Assembly: GCF_009604375.1 (NCBI RefSeq)
Contig: NZ_WEGH01000001.1
Span: 620,001 to 684,000 of the forward strand
DNA: 64,000 bases
Direction: 5' to 3'
DNA from: Actinomadura macrotermitis
GTDB taxonomy: Bacteria > Actinomycetota > Actinomycetes > Streptosporangiales > Streptosporangiaceae
The translations under genes were made by a program, and so were the position numbers. Of the stretch, positions 61,448 through 64,000 are shown in pieces (position 1 is the stretch's first letter; every line of letters begins with the position of its first letter). The notes under the pieces were generated by a model that did not search any database, was not told the origin of the DNA, and worked only from the letters and a program-made list of their open reading frames with translations.

Positions 61448-62581
61448 GGACTTGCCGTGGTGCTCGCTCCACTCTGGCTGGAAGACGCCGCAGGTGACGC
61501 AGACGAGCGCTCCGGTGAAGCAGGGCACGGGGAAACCGGGACGGCGCGGCCTGCCGAAGTGGCCCCCGCCCCCACCACCACCGCCGTGACCCATGTTCGG
61601 CGGGATCCATCCACCGCCGCCACCGCCCTGCAGCGGCGGGTAGTCCTGCCCGCCGTAGGACTGCTGCGGCGGATAGGGCTGCTGCGGCTGGTGGGGCGGA
61701 TACGGCTGCTGGCCGTAGCCGCCGCCAGGGTAGGCGGCGAAGACGCGGTCGACCGAGCGGCGCACCTCGCGGTCCAGCAGGGCGCGGACCAGGCGCCGGT
61801 CGGCCAGGTCCAGGTCGCCGAGGGCGAGCTTCAGGCCGTGCAGGGCGTCGTCGCAGTGCCGCCGCGCCTCGGCCGGGGTGGTGCCGGTGGCGATCAGGGG
61901 GTTGTAGGCGCCGGCCGCCAGGTCGCCGGTGACGTCCTCGACGGCGTCGATCAGGTGCGCGAGCCGCCCGAAGAAGCGGCCCGCCTCGGCGAGCGTCTCG
62001 GCGTTGTGCTCGCGGCCCGCCAGGACGGCGGTGTGCGCGAAGACGGCGGCGACGGCCGTCTCGGCGGGCTCGGTCAGCTCCAGCAGCCCGAGCCCGCCCG
62101 CGCGCTCCAGCTCCGGCTGGCGGGCCACCGCGTCGCGCAGCACGGCGGGGTCGAACCCGACGGCCGCGCCGGTGCGCGCCCCGGCGGCGTCCCAGCGCCC
62201 GGCCATCCGCCCGGCGGCGGCCGCGACCAGCCGGCGCGCGTACGGGCCGTCGCCGTCGGCCACGTGGTCACGGGTCTTGCCCGCCGCGAGCAGCAGCGAC
62301 GTCGCGGCGGCGAGCTGCGCGCCCTGCGCCCGCGCGGTGACGACCTCGGCGCCCTTCATCCCGCGCAGCGCGCACGGCCCGGCCGTGCGGCGCGGCGAGC
62401 GGTCCGGGGCCTGCGCCTCCACCAGCACCGACACCAGCAGGCCGTCGTAGTTGGTGACCAGGCGCGCGGCCTGGCCGTGCTCGGCCCGCAGGGTCAGGCA
62501 GAGGCCGCACAGGTGGGCCATCCAGTCTTTGAACAACGAACCGCACAAGACGTGCTTGCACGGACGCACCACTCCGAACAT
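61316..62581 (-). CDS. DUF5685-like protein with extreme cysteine-rich tail
   Basis: This 421-residue cytoplasmic protein has three parts. Residues 1-275 are helical, with Cys8, Cys13, Cys25 and Cys28 in VVRPCKHVLC and HLCGLCLTLR and a phytoene-synthase-like helix (AEAGRFFGRLAHLIDAVEDV). It resembles an actinomycete family that I know as DUF5685. Then comes a low-complexity linker of QPYPP and glycine runs. The last 43 residues contain 19 cysteines in CD, CC and CG pairs, after two more CxxC-like elements (VCVTCG, CFTGALVC). The tail looks like a metallothionein or multi-zinc site. Function unknown. ATG 62581. Confidence 0.7.
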   Translation of the reverse strand: MFGVVRPCKHVLCGSLFKDWMAHLCGLCLTLRAEHGQAARLVTNYDGLLVSVLVEAQAPDRSPRRTAGPCALRGMKGAEVVTARAQGAQLAAATSLLLAAGKTRDHVADGDGPYARRLVAAAAGRMAGRWDAAGARTGAAVGFDPAVLRDAVARQPELERAGGLGLLELTEPAETAVAAVFAHTAVLAGREHNAETLAEAGRFFGRLAHLIDAVEDVTGDLAAGAYNPLIATGTTPAEARRHCDDALHGLKLALGDLDLADRRLVRALLDREVRRSVDRVFAAYPGGGYGQQPYPPHQPQQPYPPQQSYGGQDYPPLQGGGGGGWIPPNMGHGGGGGGGGHFGRPRRPGFPVPCFTGALVCVTCGVFQPEWSEHHGKSCDDRCWCTRHCDDCGDCGSCDCGCGDCCSCDCCDCCGCCDCGA

Positions 62582-62655
62582 GCGTGGAGTCCCCCCACCT
62601 AGGCGATCGCGACATTATTCACCGACGCGACCGCCCGGGGGGCGGTTCCCTCGGC

Positions 62656-63954
62656 TCAGACGCCCGCGCAGGTCAGCGCGCGCCGGTAGGCGGCGAGGCG
62701 GGGCTCCTCCTGCGCGCCGGTCTCGGCGAGCAGCTCGGCGAGGTCGAACCAGGTCTGCGCGGCCCCGCGGGCCGACTCCATCCGCTCCAGGTGGGTGGCG
62801 GCCGCGGTCAGCACCTCCACCGCCCGGTTGCGGCGGCCGAGCCGCACGCACGCCTCGCCGAGCACGGTGAGCGCCCACGCGGTGGCGCGGCGCGGCGCGT
62901 CGCCGAGCAGCTCCAGCGCCTGCTCGGCGAGCGCGACGGCCTCGCCGGGGCGGCCGAGCGCGGTCTCGGCGCGGGCCAGCTCGGTCAGGCAGACCGCGAC
63001 GTCGATCTCCCCGGCGGCGCTGGCGCTGCTCTCGGCGCGCACCCGGTTCAGCAGGTCGCGGGCGTGCCCGGCCTGCTCGGGGCGGGCCCGCAGCAGCAGC
63101 CCGGCGTAGGTGACGCGCAGCCGGTTCAGCTCGCGCGGGTCGGGCTCGTCGGCGGCGAGCAGCAGCGCCCGCTCGGCGAGCGCGACGCCCTCCTCGTACT
63201 CGCCGCGCAGCTCGGCGACGGCCGCGGCCTCCCGGTAGGCGGCGACCCGCGCCCGCGAGCTGCCGATCCGCTCGGCCCGCTCGACGAGCTGGGCGGCCAG
63301 CTGGCGCGCCCGCACCAGGTCGCCGCGCTCGACGAACGCGGCGAGCAGCTCGGCGCCCAGGTGCACCGCGGCGTCGGTGGAGTCGGCGCCGGTCGCGACC
63401 AGGTGCCGCTGCGCCTCCTCGGCGACCTGCACGCCCGCGCTGACGTCGCCGCGCAGGCGCAGGCAGCGGCTGAGCGCGACGTGCACCCGCGCCCAGTGGT
63501 CCAGGTCGGTCTCGGCGGACGCCTCGGCGGTGAGCGCGCGCAGCTGCCCGATCGCCTCCTCCAGCTCGCCGGCCGCCTCCAGCGCCAGGGCGTGCCCCCA
63601 GCGGGCCTGGTGCAGCATGTCGGGCAGCGCGACGGCGTCGGTGCTGGCCAGCACCTCGGCGAAGCGGGCGCGGGCCTCGGCCGCCGCGCCGTTGCGCAGC
63701 GCGATCTCGGCGTAGTCCAGGGTGACCCGCAGCTCGTCCACGACGTCCTCGCTGACACCGCTGACCAGGTAGGTGGCCGAGCAGCTCAGCTTGGCGGCCA
63801 GCAGGTCGATGACGCTCGGCGCCGGCACCCGCTTGTCGCTCTCGATGAGCGAGATGTAGCTGTCGGACAGCTCGGGATAGGCCAGTTGCGCCTGGCTGAT
63901 CCCCTGCCGGATGCGCAGCGCCCGGATCCGCTGCCCCAGTGTCTCGCGATCCAT
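62656..63954 (-). CDS. XRE-family regulator with tetratricopeptide repeats
   Basis: This 432-residue regulator has an N-terminal XRE helix-turn-helix at about residues 5-62 (LGQRIRALRIRQGISQAQLA, LSDSYISLIESDKRVPAPSV). A long TPR array follows, with GAAAEARARFAEVLASTDAV, AGELEEAIGQLRALTAEASA, RGEYEEGVALAERALLLAAD and LGRPGEAVALAEQALELLGD. This plan resembles quorum-peptide and AfsR-type sensors that bind a small ligand or a protein partner through TPRs. It is upstream of the cysteine-rich gene on the same strand, 74 bases away. The start is ATG 63954; the promoter is at the edge of the window. Confidence 0.9.
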   Translation of the reverse strand: MDRETLGQRIRALRIRQGISQAQLAYPELSDSYISLIESDKRVPAPSVIDLLAAKLSCSATYLVSGVSEDVVDELRVTLDYAEIALRNGAAAEARARFAEVLASTDAVALPDMLHQARWGHALALEAAGELEEAIGQLRALTAEASAETDLDHWARVHVALSRCLRLRGDVSAGVQVAEEAQRHLVATGADSTDAAVHLGAELLAAFVERGDLVRARQLAAQLVERAERIGSSRARVAAYREAAAVAELRGEYEEGVALAERALLLAADEPDPRELNRLRVTYAGLLLRARPEQAGHARDLLNRVRAESSASAAGEIDVAVCLTELARAETALGRPGEAVALAEQALELLGDAPRRATAWALTVLGEACVRLGRRNRAVEVLTAAATHLERMESARGAAQTWFDLAELLAETGAQEEPRLAAYRRALTCAGV

Positions 63955-64000
63955 CGTGTGACCACCCGCCTACGAGGTCCCCACCGGCTGCGCGGCGCGC

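Noticed and set aside
1-64000. tRNA genes, rRNA, CRISPR arrays, insertion sequences
   Set aside because: None was recognised by eye on either strand. Short tRNA genes without an obvious signature could still be missed.

Overview
The window is chromosomal DNA of a high-GC actinomycete. It looks like a Streptosporangiales/Thermomonosporaceae-type (Actinomadura-like) organism, but that is inferred from gene content and codon use, not from a marker gene. The nitrogen genes glnA (type I, adenylylatable), glnE and the glnA2-type paralogue lie in the order known from mycobacteria and Streptomyces. nadE, panB, an F420-dependent NADP reductase and map follow further along. Several housekeeping genes (glnE, nadE, map) show the actinobacterial leaderless pattern: a TANNNT -10 hexamer six or seven bases before the start codon. 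I saw no rRNA, tRNA, CRISPR array, insertion sequence or phage gene.

Layout. 1-6 kb: glnA with a strong terminator; an XRE regulator with a small downstream gene and a frame-disrupted remnant; a small conserved hypothetical; and a HEAT/LRV-repeat protein that appears translationally coupled to a 14-codon leader ORF. 6-13.4 kb: two secreted proteins (one a trypsin-fold protease), a STAND-type P-loop ATPase divergent from a SNF2 helicase, an OsmC protein and a PAP2 membrane protein. 13.4-20.6 kb: glnE, a secreted FG-GAP propeller protein inserted before glnA2, glnA2 with a GlnR-like box upstream, and an orphan amino-acid-type binding lipoprotein. 20.7-26 kb: a class I terpene synthase with a pentapeptide-repeat tail, an ArsR-type regulator divergent from an MFS exporter, and nadE.

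26-38.8 kb is a saccharide-utilisation locus. It holds a secreted CocE/X-Pro-type hydrolase, GH1 and GH3 beta-glycosidases, a TetR regulator, a complete family-5 (peptide/oligosaccharide) ABC importer with a permease-ATPase fusion, and a GH20 hexosaminidase. All three glycosidases lack signal peptides, so imported oligosaccharides are probably cleaved inside the cell. Two near-identical 20-bp imperfect palindromes, one in front of each divergent promoter region, probably are the TetR operators. 38.9-43.4 kb: a PAS-GAF-SpoIIE-ATPase phosphatase, then a TetR-DHA2 drug-efflux pair with two inverted-repeat operators.

43.5-64 kb: panB, a membrane/wHTH gene pair, npdG, small hypotheticals, map, an HhH membrane protein, an HxlR/NAD(P)H-binding redox pair with an operator, a YdjM-type membrane protein, a baeRF protein, an HtrA-like lipoprotein, two AMP-forming acyl-CoA ligases (one behind a lipid-regulator-like operator), a NarL-type two-component system, a CopC/CopD-CtaG copper operon, a protein with an extreme cysteine-rich tail, and a TPR-XRE regulator that ends the window.
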